From positions 62,001 to 126,000 of the forward strand of contig CAMVRT010000002.1 in NCBI GenBank assembly GCA_947169975.1: 64,000 nucleotides of DNA. Direction: 5' to 3'. The DNA is from an uncultured Oscillospiraceae bacterium (GTDB lineage Bacteria > Bacillota > Clostridia > Oscillospirales > Oscillospiraceae). Below are positions 8,251 through 16,814 of the stretch, in pieces; position 1 is the first letter of the stretch; each line of letters opens with the position of its first letter. A model generated the notes under the pieces. The model saw only the letters and a program-made list of their open reading frames with translations. It was not told where the DNA came from and did not search any database. The translations under genes were made by a program, and so were the position numbers.

Positions 8251-9291
8251 ATGAAAGAATGGATGGACGCTATTGTCAAGCCCTCTGCGGGCCCCGGACT
8301 GGAGCTGCGGCAGGTACCCGTGCCGGTACCCGGTCCCGGCGATGTCCTGATCAAAATCCACAAGACCGCCATCTGCGGTACGGACGTACATATCTACAAC
8401 TGGGATCCCTGGGCTGCTGAGCACATCACCCACCCGCCCATGACCATCGGCCACGAGTACGTGGGCGAGATCGCCGCCATGGGCGAGGGCGTCACCGGCC
8501 TCACCGTCGGCCAGCGGGTCTCCGGCGAGGGGCACATCACCTGCCACCGCTGCCGCAACTGCCACACCGGCAACATCCAGTGGTGCAAGAACACCTCCAG
8601 TGTGGGCGTGGACCGTGACGGCGCCTTTGCCGAGTATGTCTGCATCCCCCAGACCAACGTGATCCCCATCGACGAGAGTCTGGACGAGGACGTGGTGGCC
8701 TTCTTTGACGCCTTCGGCAACGCCACCCACACCGCCCTCATGTGGAACCTGGTGGGCGAGGACGTGCTGATCACCGGCGCAGGCCCCATCGGCATCATCG
8801 CCTCCGGCATCTGCAAGTACGCCGGCGCCCGCCGCGTCATCATCACCGATCTGAACGACTACCGCCTGGATCTGGCCCGGAAGATGGGCGTGGACTACGC
8901 CGTGAACACCGGCCGGGAGGATCTGCGGGAGGTCATGAAGCAGGCCGGCCTCACCGAGGGCTTTGACGTGGGTCTGGAGATGTCCGGCAACGCCGCCGCC
9001 TTCCGCCAGATGTGCTCCGTGATGCGCAACGGCGGCAAGATCTCTCTGCTGGGTCTGGGCAAGCCCATGGTGGAGGTGCCCATGAACGACATCATCTGCA
9101 AGGGCCTGACGCTGCAGGGCATCTACGGCCGGAAGATGGACAACTGGCACCAGATGAGCTACATGGTGCAGGGCGGCCTGGATCTGCACCCCGTTATCAC
9201 CCACCGCTTCCACTACACCGACTTTGAAAAGGGCTTCGCCGCCATGAACAGCGGCATGTCCGGCAAGGTCGTTCTGGACTGGACCAAATAA
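8251..9291 (+). CDS. tdh: L-threonine 3-dehydrogenase
   Basis: Zinc- and NAD-dependent medium-chain dehydrogenase that oxidises L-threonine to 2-amino-3-oxobutyrate. It has 346 residues. Catalytic-zinc ligands are C42 (AICGTD) and the GHEYVGE motif; structural-zinc cysteines are in the CHRCRNC...C cluster at about 101-115; the Rossmann loop is ITGAGPIGI. The product is unstable and is passed to Kbl, encoded 15 bases downstream, so the pair converts threonine and CoA to glycine and acetyl-CoA. ATG at 8251 follows AAGGGG. Confidence 0.95.
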   Translation: MKEWMDAIVKPSAGPGLELRQVPVPVPGPGDVLIKIHKTAICGTDVHIYNWDPWAAEHITHPPMTIGHEYVGEIAAMGEGVTGLTVGQRVSGEGHITCHRCRNCHTGNIQWCKNTSSVGVDRDGAFAEYVCIPQTNVIPIDESLDEDVVAFFDAFGNATHTALMWNLVGEDVLITGAGPIGIIASGICKYAGARRVIITDLNDYRLDLARKMGVDYAVNTGREDLREVMKQAGLTEGFDVGLEMSGNAAAFRQMCSVMRNGGKISLLGLGKPMVEVPMNDIICKGLTLQGIYGRKMDNWHQMSYMVQGGLDLHPVITHRFHYTDFEKGFAAMNSGMSGKVVLDWTK

Positions 9292-9306
9292 AAGGAGGAT
9301 CTGAAC

Positions 9307-10494
9307 ATGAAAACCGCACTCAAGAGCTTTGAGCAGGAGCTGCAGGCCATCCGCGACGCCGGTACCTGGCGCAATGAGCGGATCATCACCACCCCCCAGC
9401 GCTCCCGCATCGACACCACCGAAAAGCCCGCCGTCGTCAACATGTGCGCCAACAACTACCTGGGTCTTTCCAACAGCCCGGAGCTGATCGCCGCCGCCAA
9501 GGCCAGCTATGACCGCTGGGGCTTCGGTCTTTCCTCCGTCCGCTTCATCTGCGGCACCCAGGAGATCCACAAGGAGCTGGAGCGCAAGATCGCCGACTTC
9601 GTCGGCACCGATGACGCCATTCTCTACTCCTCCTGCTTCGACGCCAACGGCGGCCTGTTCGAGACCCTGCTGGGCCCGGATGACGCCGTCATCTCCGACG
9701 AGCTGAACCACGCCTCCATCATCGACGGCGTTCGCCTGTGCAAGGCCCACCGCTATCGCTACAAGAACAATGACATGGCCGATCTGCGCGCCCAGCTGGA
9801 GGCCGCCCGCGCCGCCGGCTGCCAGAAGATCATCATCGCCACCGACGGCGTGTTCTCCATGGACGGCTACATCGCCAACATGAAGGGCATCTGCGACCTG
9901 GCCGATGAGTTTGACGCTCTGACCATGGTGGACGACAGCCACGCTGTGGGCTTCATGGGCGAGCACGGCCGCGGCACCTGTGAGTACTGCGGCGTCATGG
10001 GCCGTGTGGACATCATCACCGGCACCTTCGGCAAGGCCATGGGCGGCGCCTCCGGCGGCTATACCGCTGCCCGCCAGCCCATCGTGGATCTGCTGCGCCA
10101 GCGCAGCCGCCCCTATCTGTTCTCCAACACCCTGGCCCCGGCCATCTGCGCCGCCACGCTGAAGACCATCGAGCTGCTGGAGTCCTCCACCGCTCTGCGC
10201 GACAAGGTTCACGAGAACGCCCGTTACTTCCGCGCCGAGATGGAGAAGCTGGGCTTCGATCTGCTGCCCGGCGAGCACCCCATTGTGCCCGTGATGCTGT
10301 ACGATCCCCGCATCGCCCAGGAGTTCGCCCGCCGCATGCTGGAGAAGGGCGTCTACGTGGTTGGCTTCTGCTATCCCGTGGTGCCCAAGGGCAAGGACCG
10401 CATCCGTACCCAGATCTCTGCCGGTCACACCAAGGAGGACTTGGACTTCGCCGTCAAGTGCTTCGGCGAGGTCAAGAAGGAAATGGGTCTGTAA
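9307..10494 (+). CDS. kbl: Glycine C-acetyltransferase (2-amino-3-ketobutyrate CoA ligase)
   Basis: PLP enzyme of the alpha-oxoamine synthase family that cleaves 2-amino-3-oxobutyrate with CoA to glycine and acetyl-CoA. It has 395 residues, the family length. The Schiff-base lysine is K243 in [31 protein letters not shown] precedes it and [12 protein letters not shown] is the cofactor-stacking segment. AAAGGAGG lies eight bases before the ATG. It is co-transcribed with tdh and followed by a strong terminator. Confidence 0.95.
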   Translation: MKTALKSFEQELQAIRDAGTWRNERIITTPQRSRIDTTEKPAVVNMCANNYLGLSNSPELIAAAKASYDRWGFGLSSVRFICGTQEIHKELERKIADFVGTDDAILYSSCFDANGGLFETLLGPDDAVISDELNHASIIDGVRLCKAHRYRYKNNDMADLRAQLEAARAAGCQKIIIATDGVFSMDGYIANMKGICDLADEFDALTMVDDSHAVGFMGEHGRGTCEYCGVMGRVDIITGTFGKAMGGASGGYTAARQPIVDLLRQRSRPYLFSNTLAPAICAATLKTIELLESSTALRDKVHENARYFRAEMEKLGFDLLPGEHPIVPVMLYDPRIAQEFARRMLEKGVYVVGFCYPVVPKGKDRIRTQISAGHTKEDLDFAVKCFGEVKKEMGL

Positions 10495-10509
10495 TCTTCC
10501 GCTTTTCAA

Positions 10510-10552
10510 CAGACTATGCCGCCTGCGGGCGGCATAGTCTGCGGTGTTTTCT
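10510..10552 (+). terminator. Terminator of tdh-kbl
   Basis: A perfect 14-bp stem (10510-10523 with 10528-10541), loop TGCG, then GGTGTTTTCTTT. Confidence 0.85.
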
Positions 10553-10589
10553 TTAATAGTATAAATTGATAATACAGGAGGACAACGAC

Positions 10590-12092
10590 ATGACATTAGA
10601 CGAAGCCAGAGTCGCCCTCAAGCAGCTGCAGGAGAAGATGTCCGCCTACGGTCACGCCCTGAGCCTGCTGTACTACGACGGCGTCACCGCGGCCCCCCGG
10701 GGTACCGCCGCCAACCGGGCCCAAACCATGGCCGTGCTCAGCGAGGAGCTCTACAAGCTGACCACCGGCGAGGAAACCGTGGCCCTGCTGGAGCTTCTGG
10801 ACGGGCACAAGGCGGAGCTGGATGAGAAGGAGCAGCGCATGGTGTTCCTGCTGCTCAAGGACATCCGCCGGATGCAGAAGATCCCCATGGACGAGTACAT
10901 CGCCCACGAGCGGCTGGTGGTGGAGGCCGAGGACGCCTGGCAGACCGCCAAGGAGAACTCCGATTTCCCCCTCTTCGAGCCGTATCTGGAGAAGCTGTTT
11001 GCCGACGCCCGGAAGTTCGCCCTCTACTGCGAGCCGGACAAGGATCCCTACGACTACTGGCTCAACGAGTATGAAGAGGGCCTGAACAAGGCCCGGGCCG
11101 ATGAGTTCTTCGCCACCATGCGGGGCCACATCGTGCCCCTGCTCCACAAGGTCTGCGCCGCGCCCCAGGTGGACACCGCCATCCTGCAGGGCATCTTCCC
11201 CGAGGCGCAGCAGGACGTGCTGAGCCGCAAGCTGATGGCCGTGATGGGTCTGGATCTCGATCACGTGGGTCTGGCCACCACCGAGCATCCCTTTACCACC
11301 AGCCTGGGCTCCCACCACGACGAGCGCATCACCACCCACTACTACGAGGACGATTTTGCCTCCTCCCTCTACAGCGTGATCCACGAGGGCGGCCACGCCC
11401 TGTACGACACCGGCAGCGATGACGCCTTGGCCTACACGGTGCTGGACGGCGGCGTGTCCATGGGCATCCACGAGAGCCAGAGCCGGTTCTATGAGAACCT
11501 GCTGGGCCGCAGCCGCGCCTTCTGCGAGTACCTGTTCCCCATTCTGGCGGAAATCTTCCCCGACAAGATGGCCGGACACAACGCCGAGGAGCTGTACAAG
11601 GCCCTGAACAAGGCCGAGCCATCCCTGATCCGCACCGAGGCCGACGAGCTGACCTACTGCCTCCACGTGCTGGTGCGCTACGAGCTGGAGAAGCGGGTCA
11701 TGGCCGGCGAGCTGGCCGTCCACGATCTGCCCGCGGAGTGGAACAGGCTCTACAAGGAGTATCTGGGCGTGGACGTGCCCGACGACCGGCACGGCGTGCT
11801 GCAGGACAGCCACTGGGCCGGCGGCGCCATCGGCTACTTCCCCTCCTACGCTCTGGGCAGCGCCTACGGCGCACAGTTCCTGCGGAAGATGAAGGAGACC
11901 GTGGACGTGGACGAGTGCCTGCGCCGCGGCGACTTCAAGCCCATCAACGACTGGAACCGGGAGCACATCTGGCAGTTCGGCTGCCTGTACCGTCCCGGCG
12001 AGCTGTTTGAGATGGCCACCGGAGAGGCCTTCGATCCCTCCGTTTTCGCCTCCTATCTGGAGGAGAAGTTTACCGAGCTGTATAACCTTTAA
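10590..12092 (+). CDS. M32-family metallocarboxypeptidase (Taq-type)
   Basis: Cytoplasmic zinc carboxypeptidase that trims C-terminal residues from peptides. It has 500 residues, the M32 length. The zinc motif HEGGH is at 265-269, followed by the family motif HESQSRFYENLLGRS, which supplies the third ligand glutamate. The start is the ATG at 10590 behind AGGAGG; an in-frame ATG at 10566 lies before that site. It is separated from kbl by a terminator and from the V-ATPase operon by 44 bases, so it may be the first gene of that transcript. A physiological peptide substrate cannot be inferred. Confidence 0.92.
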   Translation: MTLDEARVALKQLQEKMSAYGHALSLLYYDGVTAAPRGTAANRAQTMAVLSEELYKLTTGEETVALLELLDGHKAELDEKEQRMVFLLLKDIRRMQKIPMDEYIAHERLVVEAEDAWQTAKENSDFPLFEPYLEKLFADARKFALYCEPDKDPYDYWLNEYEEGLNKARADEFFATMRGHIVPLLHKVCAAPQVDTAILQGIFPEAQQDVLSRKLMAVMGLDLDHVGLATTEHPFTTSLGSHHDERITTHYYEDDFASSLYSVIHEGGHALYDTGSDDALAYTVLDGGVSMGIHESQSRFYENLLGRSRAFCEYLFPILAEIFPDKMAGHNAEELYKALNKAEPSLIRTEADELTYCLHVLVRYELEKRVMAGELAVHDLPAEWNRLYKEYLGVDVPDDRHGVLQDSHWAGGAIGYFPSYALGSAYGAQFLRKMKETVDVDECLRRGDFKPINDWNREHIWQFGCLYRPGELFEMATGEAFDPSVFASYLEEKFTELYNL

Positions 12093-12136
12093 TAAATGAT
12101 AGTTAATAATTTGGAATCGCGAAAGGCGGTGACAAG

Positions 12137-12451
12137 ATGTATTTGGACACAGTAAAAGAGATCCAAAAGCTGGAAGAGCAGATGGAGCAGGTCAAGACCC
12201 AGGCACGGACCCAGGCCCGTGAGGCCCAGGAAGCCGCGGAGAAGGCCGGCCGTGATCTGCTGGCCGAGACCCGCCAGACCATCCGCCAGGCGGACGCCGC
12301 GGCCATGGAGGCCTGCGAGGCACAGGCCGCCCAGCAGCGCGACGCCGTTCTGAAAGCGGCACAGGCCGACTGCCAGGCTCTGCGGGACCGGGCATCGGGC
12401 CGCATGGAGGACGCCGTTGCCCGGATCGTGGAAAGGGTGGTGGGGCGCTGA
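12137..12451 (+). CDS. ntpF: V-type ATPase peripheral stalk subunit G/H (NtpF-like)
   Basis: Small peripheral-stalk protein that pairs with subunit E to hold the A3B3 head still against the membrane motor. It has 104 residues and is almost entirely a charged, alanine- and glutamine-rich coiled coil (about 5-95), with no hydrophobic segment. Identity rests on this composition and on its place as first gene of an operon in the Enterococcus ntpFIKECGABD order. The next gene starts directly after the stop codon. Confidence 0.85.
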   Translation: MYLDTVKEIQKLEEQMEQVKTQARTQAREAQEAAEKAGRDLLAETRQTIRQADAAAMEACEAQAAQQRDAVLKAAQADCQALRDRASGRMEDAVARIVERVVGR

Positions 12452-14395
12452 ATGGCTATCGTCAAAATGAAGCGCCTGCGTCTGATCGCCCTGGAAAACG
12501 ACCGGACCACGCTTCTGCGGCGGCTGCAAAAGCTGGGCTGCCTGCACCTGAGCGAGCCGCCCTCTGATGAAACGGCGTGGGAGGGCCTTCTCCGGCGGGA
12601 GAGCGACCAGTCCGCGCAGCAGCACGCACAGCTGCGGCTGCTGCAGAGCGCGCTGGATGTGCTGAAGCGGTACGCTCCCCAGAAAACAGGCCTTCTGACT
12701 CCCCGCCCCATGGTATCCGAGCAGGACTTTCTCAACGAGCAGGAGCTGCCCGGCCACCTTGCGGTGGCAAAAGAGGTGACCGACCACGCCGCCGAGCTGA
12801 ACCGGCTGGTGGCCCAGGAGACGCGGCTCACCGGCGAGCGAGCCTCCCTGAATCCGTGGAGGGAACTGGACTTGCCCATGGAGATGACCGGCACAAAGAC
12901 GGTGAACGTCATCACCGGCACCGTGCCCGGTCCCGTAAACTTTGACCAGCTGCAGGGTCAGCTGGCCGACCAGGTGCCCGAGGCGGCGCTGTACCGCCTG
13001 TCCCAGAGCAGCGAGCAGCAGTGCCTGCTGCTGATGTGCCACAAGTCCGCCACCAATCAGGCGCTGGAGGTGCTGCGCAACAGCGGCTTTGCCCCCGGCC
13101 AGCTCAGCGGCTGGCGCGGCACAGTGGCTGAAAACGCCGCCCGTCTGGACGGCGAACTGGCGCGGATCCACCGCGAGGCCGAGCAGGAAAAGGCGGCGCT
13201 GGTGGCTCTGGGCGACAAGCAGGAGGAGCTGCGGCTGGCCGCCGACCGGATCGCCACGGAGCTGAACCGGGAGGAGAACAGCCACCGGCTGCTTACCGAT
13301 CAGCGCATCGTGTGCATGCAGGGCTGGGTGCCCGAGAGCGATGTGGCCCGGCTCACCGGCCTGCTGGAGCAGTTCGACTGCGCATGGGATCTGGCCGATC
13401 CCACCGAGGAGGAGTACCCCGACGTGCCGGTGAAGCTGAAGGGCAACTTTTTCACCCGTTCCATGAACTGCATCACCGAGCAGTACTCCCTGCCCGCCTA
13501 TGACGGCGTTGACCCCAACCCGGTCATGGCACCCTTCTTCATCTTTTTCTTCGGCATGATGATGGCGGACATGGCCTACGGCATCCTGATGATCGCGGGC
13601 TCCCTTCTGTTCCTGAAGAAAAAGCGGCCCGCCGACCCCAGCTTCATGGAGATGATCTTCTGGTGCGGCATCACCACCTTCATCTTCGGCGCGCTGACCG
13701 GCGGCTTCTTCGGCGATTTCATTCCCCAGCTGCTGCGGATCATCAATCCCAAGAGCACCTTTGAGATGCCGGCCCTGTTCACCCCGCTGAACGACACTCT
13801 GTCCATCATGATCGGCTCCCTGATCCTGGGCCTCATCCAGATCATCACCGGCATGACCGTCAGCGTGGTGAAGAAGACCAAGGACGGCCACTTCCAGGAC
13901 GCCCTGTGGGACGAGATCACCTGGTGGGTGATCCTGGCGGGCCTTGCGCTGATGGTCCTGAAGGTCGGCAATGTGGGCGGCGTGCCCGTGGTGCTGGTCA
14001 TCGGCGGACTGATGCTGCTCTACGGCTCCACCCATAACGCCAGGGGCTTCGGGAAGGTCACAGCGCTGATCTCCGCCATCTACAACGGCGTCACCGGCTT
14101 CTTCAGCGACACCCTTTCCTACGTGCGTCTGATGGCCCTGATGCTGTCCGGCTCCGTTATCGCCACGGTGTTCAACACACTGGGCGCCACCTTCGGCAAC
14201 GTGATCGTGTTCGTGATCGTGGCCATGATCGGCAACATCCTGAACCTGCTTCTGAACCTGCTGGGCTGCTATGTCCACGACATGCGCCTGCAGTTCCTGG
14301 AGTTCTTCAACCGCTTCTACAAGGGCGGCGGTATCGCATATCAACCCCTGTCACTTCAATCCAAAAACGTAGAAATTATTAAGGAGGATAAATAA
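12452..14395 (+). CDS. ntpI: V-type ATPase subunit I (membrane stator, a-type)
   Basis: Membrane stator that forms the ion half-channels beside the K ring. It has 647 residues. The N-terminal cytoplasmic part (about 1-340) is coiled-coil rich; about seven hydrophobic segments follow from FFIFFFGMMMADMAYG onward. The essential arginine is R559 in SYVRLMALMLSG, equivalent to the TM7 arginine of V-type a subunits. ATG follows the ntpF stop without a gap, indicating coupling. Confidence 0.95.
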   Translation: MAIVKMKRLRLIALENDRTTLLRRLQKLGCLHLSEPPSDETAWEGLLRRESDQSAQQHAQLRLLQSALDVLKRYAPQKTGLLTPRPMVSEQDFLNEQELPGHLAVAKEVTDHAAELNRLVAQETRLTGERASLNPWRELDLPMEMTGTKTVNVITGTVPGPVNFDQLQGQLADQVPEAALYRLSQSSEQQCLLLMCHKSATNQALEVLRNSGFAPGQLSGWRGTVAENAARLDGELARIHREAEQEKAALVALGDKQEELRLAADRIATELNREENSHRLLTDQRIVCMQGWVPESDVARLTGLLEQFDCAWDLADPTEEEYPDVPVKLKGNFFTRSMNCITEQYSLPAYDGVDPNPVMAPFFIFFFGMMMADMAYGILMIAGSLLFLKKKRPADPSFMEMIFWCGITTFIFGALTGGFFGDFIPQLLRIINPKSTFEMPALFTPLNDTLSIMIGSLILGLIQIITGMTVSVVKKTKDGHFQDALWDEITWWVILAGLALMVLKVGNVGGVPVVLVIGGLMLLYGSTHNARGFGKVTALISAIYNGVTGFFSDTLSYVRLMALMLSGSVIATVFNTLGATFGNVIVFVIVAMIGNILNLLLNLLGCYVHDMRLQFLEFFNRFYKGGGIAYQPLSLQSKNVEIIKEDK

Positions 14396-14397
14396 CA

Positions 14398-14889
14398 ATG
14401 TTTGCTTTTCTTGATTCGTTCGGCGGCCTGGCTCTGGCTTTTCTGGGCGCTGTCCTCGCTGTGACTATGTGCTGCATCGGCTCCGCCAAGGGCACCGGCA
14501 TGGTCGGTGAGGCCGCTGCCGGCCTGACCAGTGAGGATCCCGACAAGTCCACCAAGTGCCTGATCCTGCAGGTGCTGCCCGGCACCCAGGGCCTGTACGG
14601 CATGGTGGCATGGTTCTTCGTTCTGCTGACTCTCGGCATTTTCGGCGGCACCGGCAAAGTCGACGTCTCCACCGTGCAGGGCATGCGCATCTTCCTGGCC
14701 TGCCTGCCCATCACCTTCGGCGGCTGGCTCAGCGCCCTGTTCCAGGGCCGTGTGGCTGCTGCTTCCGTGAACATCGTGGCCAAGCACCCCGAGGCCTCCA
14801 CCAAGGGCATCATTTTCTGCGGTATCGTGGAGTTCTACGCCATCCTGTCCCTGCTGGCCACCATCCTGCTGCTCATGAACGCCATGTAA
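14398..14889 (+). CDS. ntpK: V-type ATPase subunit K (rotor ring proteolipid)
   Basis: Rotor ring subunit that carries the transported ion. It has 163 residues and is a duplicated two-helix hairpin with four membrane segments. The ion-binding carboxylate is E145 (VEFYAIL). L60, T63 and Q64 (LPGTQGLYG) and Q116 (FQGRVAAA) match the sodium-binding set L61, T64, Q65, Q110, E139 of Enterococcus hirae NtpK, so the enzyme is probably Na+-specific. The first hairpin has no carboxylate, as is usual for 16-kDa type subunits. AAGGAGG precedes the ATG, overlapping the end of ntpI. Confidence 0.95.
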   Translation: MFAFLDSFGGLALAFLGAVLAVTMCCIGSAKGTGMVGEAAAGLTSEDPDKSTKCLILQVLPGTQGLYGMVAWFFVLLTLGIFGGTGKVDVSTVQGMRIFLACLPITFGGWLSALFQGRVAAASVNIVAKHPEASTKGIIFCGIVEFYAILSLLATILLLMNAM

Positions 14890-14899
14890 GGAGTGTGCC

Positions 14900-15484
14900 A
14901 TGAACGGACTGGAAAAAATCACCGAGCGCATCCGGCGTGACGGTCAGGCCGAGGCGGACGCCATCCTGGCCGAGGCCGGCAAGCGTATCGAGACGGCCCA
15001 GGCCGGTTTCAAGGCGCAGGCCGCTCAGCTGACCGCCGACGCGGAGGCCAAGCGGCAGCGCGACACCGCCGAGCGGCTGGAGCGGCTTGCCGGCAGCGCC
15101 GACATGGAGCGCCGCCAGATGCTGCTTGCCGCCAAGCAGGGCTGCATCGACGACGCCTTTGCCAAGGCCGCCGATGCGCTGCGCGCTCTGCCCCGGGAGA
15201 AGTACATCGCTCTCCTGGCCAAGCTGGCCGCGGACAACGGCACCGGCAGCGAGGAGCTGATCCTCTCCGCAGCCGACCATGACGCCATCGGCCAGGCTGT
15301 GGTGTCCGCCGCCAACGCCGCCAAGTCCGGCGCCGCCTTTACCCTTTCCGCCGAAACGCGGGAGCTGGGCGGCGGTCTGGTGCTGAAAAACGGCCCGGTG
15401 GAGATCAACTGCGCCTTTGACACAACGCTGCGGCAGCTGCGCCAGGAGCTGGCCTCCGACGTGGCCCATGTGCTGTTTGACTGA
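14900..15484 (+). CDS. ntpE: V-type ATPase subunit E
   Basis: Peripheral stalk subunit that partners NtpF. It has 194 residues. The N-terminal half is a long alanine-rich helix (about 1-105); the C-terminal globular domain binds the top of subunit B and includes GGGLVLKNGPVEINCAFD and a final ELASDVAHVLFD, both typical. AAGGAG at the ntpK stop serves its ATG. Confidence 0.92.
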   Translation: MNGLEKITERIRRDGQAEADAILAEAGKRIETAQAGFKAQAAQLTADAEAKRQRDTAERLERLAGSADMERRQMLLAAKQGCIDDAFAKAADALRALPREKYIALLAKLAADNGTGSEELILSAADHDAIGQAVVSAANAAKSGAAFTLSAETRELGGGLVLKNGPVEINCAFDTTLRQLRQELASDVAHVLFD

Positions 15485-15498
15485 GAGGGGGCATCCCT

Positions 15499-16494
15499 TT
15501 GGCTAAAAAGAAGATCAAGGATACCGACTATCTCTTTCTGTCCGCCCGCATCCGTTCTCTGGAGCGCAATCTGCTGTCCAAGCCCCGTATGGAGCGCATG
15601 CTCCAGGCGGAGACCCCCGCGGAGTGCGCCCAGGTGCTGACGGAGCTGGGCTATCCCCCCTTTGATCCCGAGAGCGAGGCAGGACTCAACCGGGCGCTGT
15701 CCCAGGTGCGCGCCGATCTGTTCGCCGATCTGGCGCGGTTCATGCCTGACCCGGAGCTGCTGGACGTGTTCAAGCTGAAATACGACTACCACAACCTCAA
15801 GGCCCTGATCAAAGGCCGCGGCGCTGACGTCAACGCCCTGCTGGTGGACGCCGGACGCATCCGCGCCGACGATATGGCCGCCAAGTACCAGCAATCCGGC
15901 AAGTGGGACTTCCTGCCCGCACCCATGAGGGGCGCCGCCCAGGAGTCCGCCCGGGTGCTGGCCGAGACCGGCGATCCCCAGCGCAGCGATTTCGTGGTGG
16001 ACAAGGCTTATTTTGCCGAGATGCTGGAGCTGGCCAAGGCCTCCGGCTGCGGCTTCCTGCTGGACTACGTCCGCACCCAGATCGACGCGGCCAACCTGCG
16101 CTCCGCCGTCCGCACCACGCGGATGCACCGTGCCGCCACCTTCCTGCAGCAGGTGCTGTTTGAGGGCGGCGCCGTCAGCGTGGAGCGCATTCTGGCGGGA
16201 ATCTCCGGCGGCGTGGCCCCACTGTACCGCGGCACTCCCCTGCGGGAGGCGGCGGTGCTGGGCGACGAGGCCGTGGCCGGCGGCAGCCTGACCGCCTTTG
16301 AAAAGGCCTGCGACAACGCCGTGCTGGCCAAGGTGGGCCAGGCGCGCAGCGTGCCCTTCGGCCCCGAAGTGGCCATCGGCTACGTGGCGGCGAGGGAGAA
16401 CGAGTTTACCGCCGCCCGTATCATTATGGCCGGCCGGCTGGCCGGGCTGGGCAGCGACACTATCCGGGAAAGGCTGCGTGATTGCTATGTATAA
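15499..16494 (+). CDS. ntpC: V-type ATPase subunit C (d-type, rotor socket)
   Basis: Funnel-shaped subunit that links the central shaft to the K ring. It has 331 residues, with the family pattern YDYHNLKALIKG and a C-terminal AARIIMAGRLAGL. The start is a TTG at 15499 with GAGAGGGGG about eight bases upstream, which gives MAKKKIKDTDYLFLSARIR, a normal N-terminus for the family. Its last eight bases overlap the next gene. Confidence 0.9.
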   Translation: MAKKKIKDTDYLFLSARIRSLERNLLSKPRMERMLQAETPAECAQVLTELGYPPFDPESEAGLNRALSQVRADLFADLARFMPDPELLDVFKLKYDYHNLKALIKGRGADVNALLVDAGRIRADDMAAKYQQSGKWDFLPAPMRGAAQESARVLAETGDPQRSDFVVDKAYFAEMLELAKASGCGFLLDYVRTQIDAANLRSAVRTTRMHRAATFLQQVLFEGGAVSVERILAGISGGVAPLYRGTPLREAAVLGDEAVAGGSLTAFEKACDNAVLAKVGQARSVPFGPEVAIGYVAARENEFTAARIIMAGRLAGLGSDTIRERLRDCYV

Positions 16495-16795
16495 GATCGC
16501 TGTGATCGGCGACCGGGACAGCGTGCTGGGCTTCAAGGCCCTGGGACTGGACGTCTTCTTCGTGGAGACCGATGAGGCCGCCCGGGCCACACTGCACCGC
16601 CTGGTGCAGGAGGACTACGCCATCATCTATCTGACCGAGCAGCTGTCCACTCCCCTTCGCGCGGAGATCGCCAAGTACAAGGACTTTGCCGTCCCCGCCA
16701 TTATTCTGATCCCCGGCAAGACCGGTTCCCTGGGTCTGGCCGAGGCGGCGCTGCAGAGCGCGGTGGAGCGCGCCGTAGGCGCAGACATCTCTTGA
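16487..16795 (+). CDS. ntpG: V-type ATPase subunit F (NtpG)
   Basis: Small central-shaft subunit. 102 residues beginning MYKIAVIGDRDSVLGFKALG, the family hallmark, then a Rossmann-like fold with IIYLTEQ and PAIILIPGK. I chose the ATG at 16487, which overlaps the ntpC stop by eight bases. A GTG at 16478 is also possible and sits closer to GGGAAAGG. Much longer upstream frames are shadows of ntpC. Confidence 0.92.
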   Translation: MYKIAVIGDRDSVLGFKALGLDVFFVETDEAARATLHRLVQEDYAIIYLTEQLSTPLRAEIAKYKDFAVPAIILIPGKTGSLGLAEAALQSAVERAVGADIS

Positions 16796-16814
16796 AAGGA
16801 GAGCAACGCAACAA

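Noticed and set aside
8194-10596. An 800-residue minus-strand frame opposite tdh-kbl
   Set aside because: Same shadow pattern; tdh and kbl on the plus strand are unmistakable.
12089-14344. A 751-residue minus-strand frame opposite ntpF-ntpI
   Set aside because: Antisense shadow of the V-ATPase genes; no start context and no recognisable domain.
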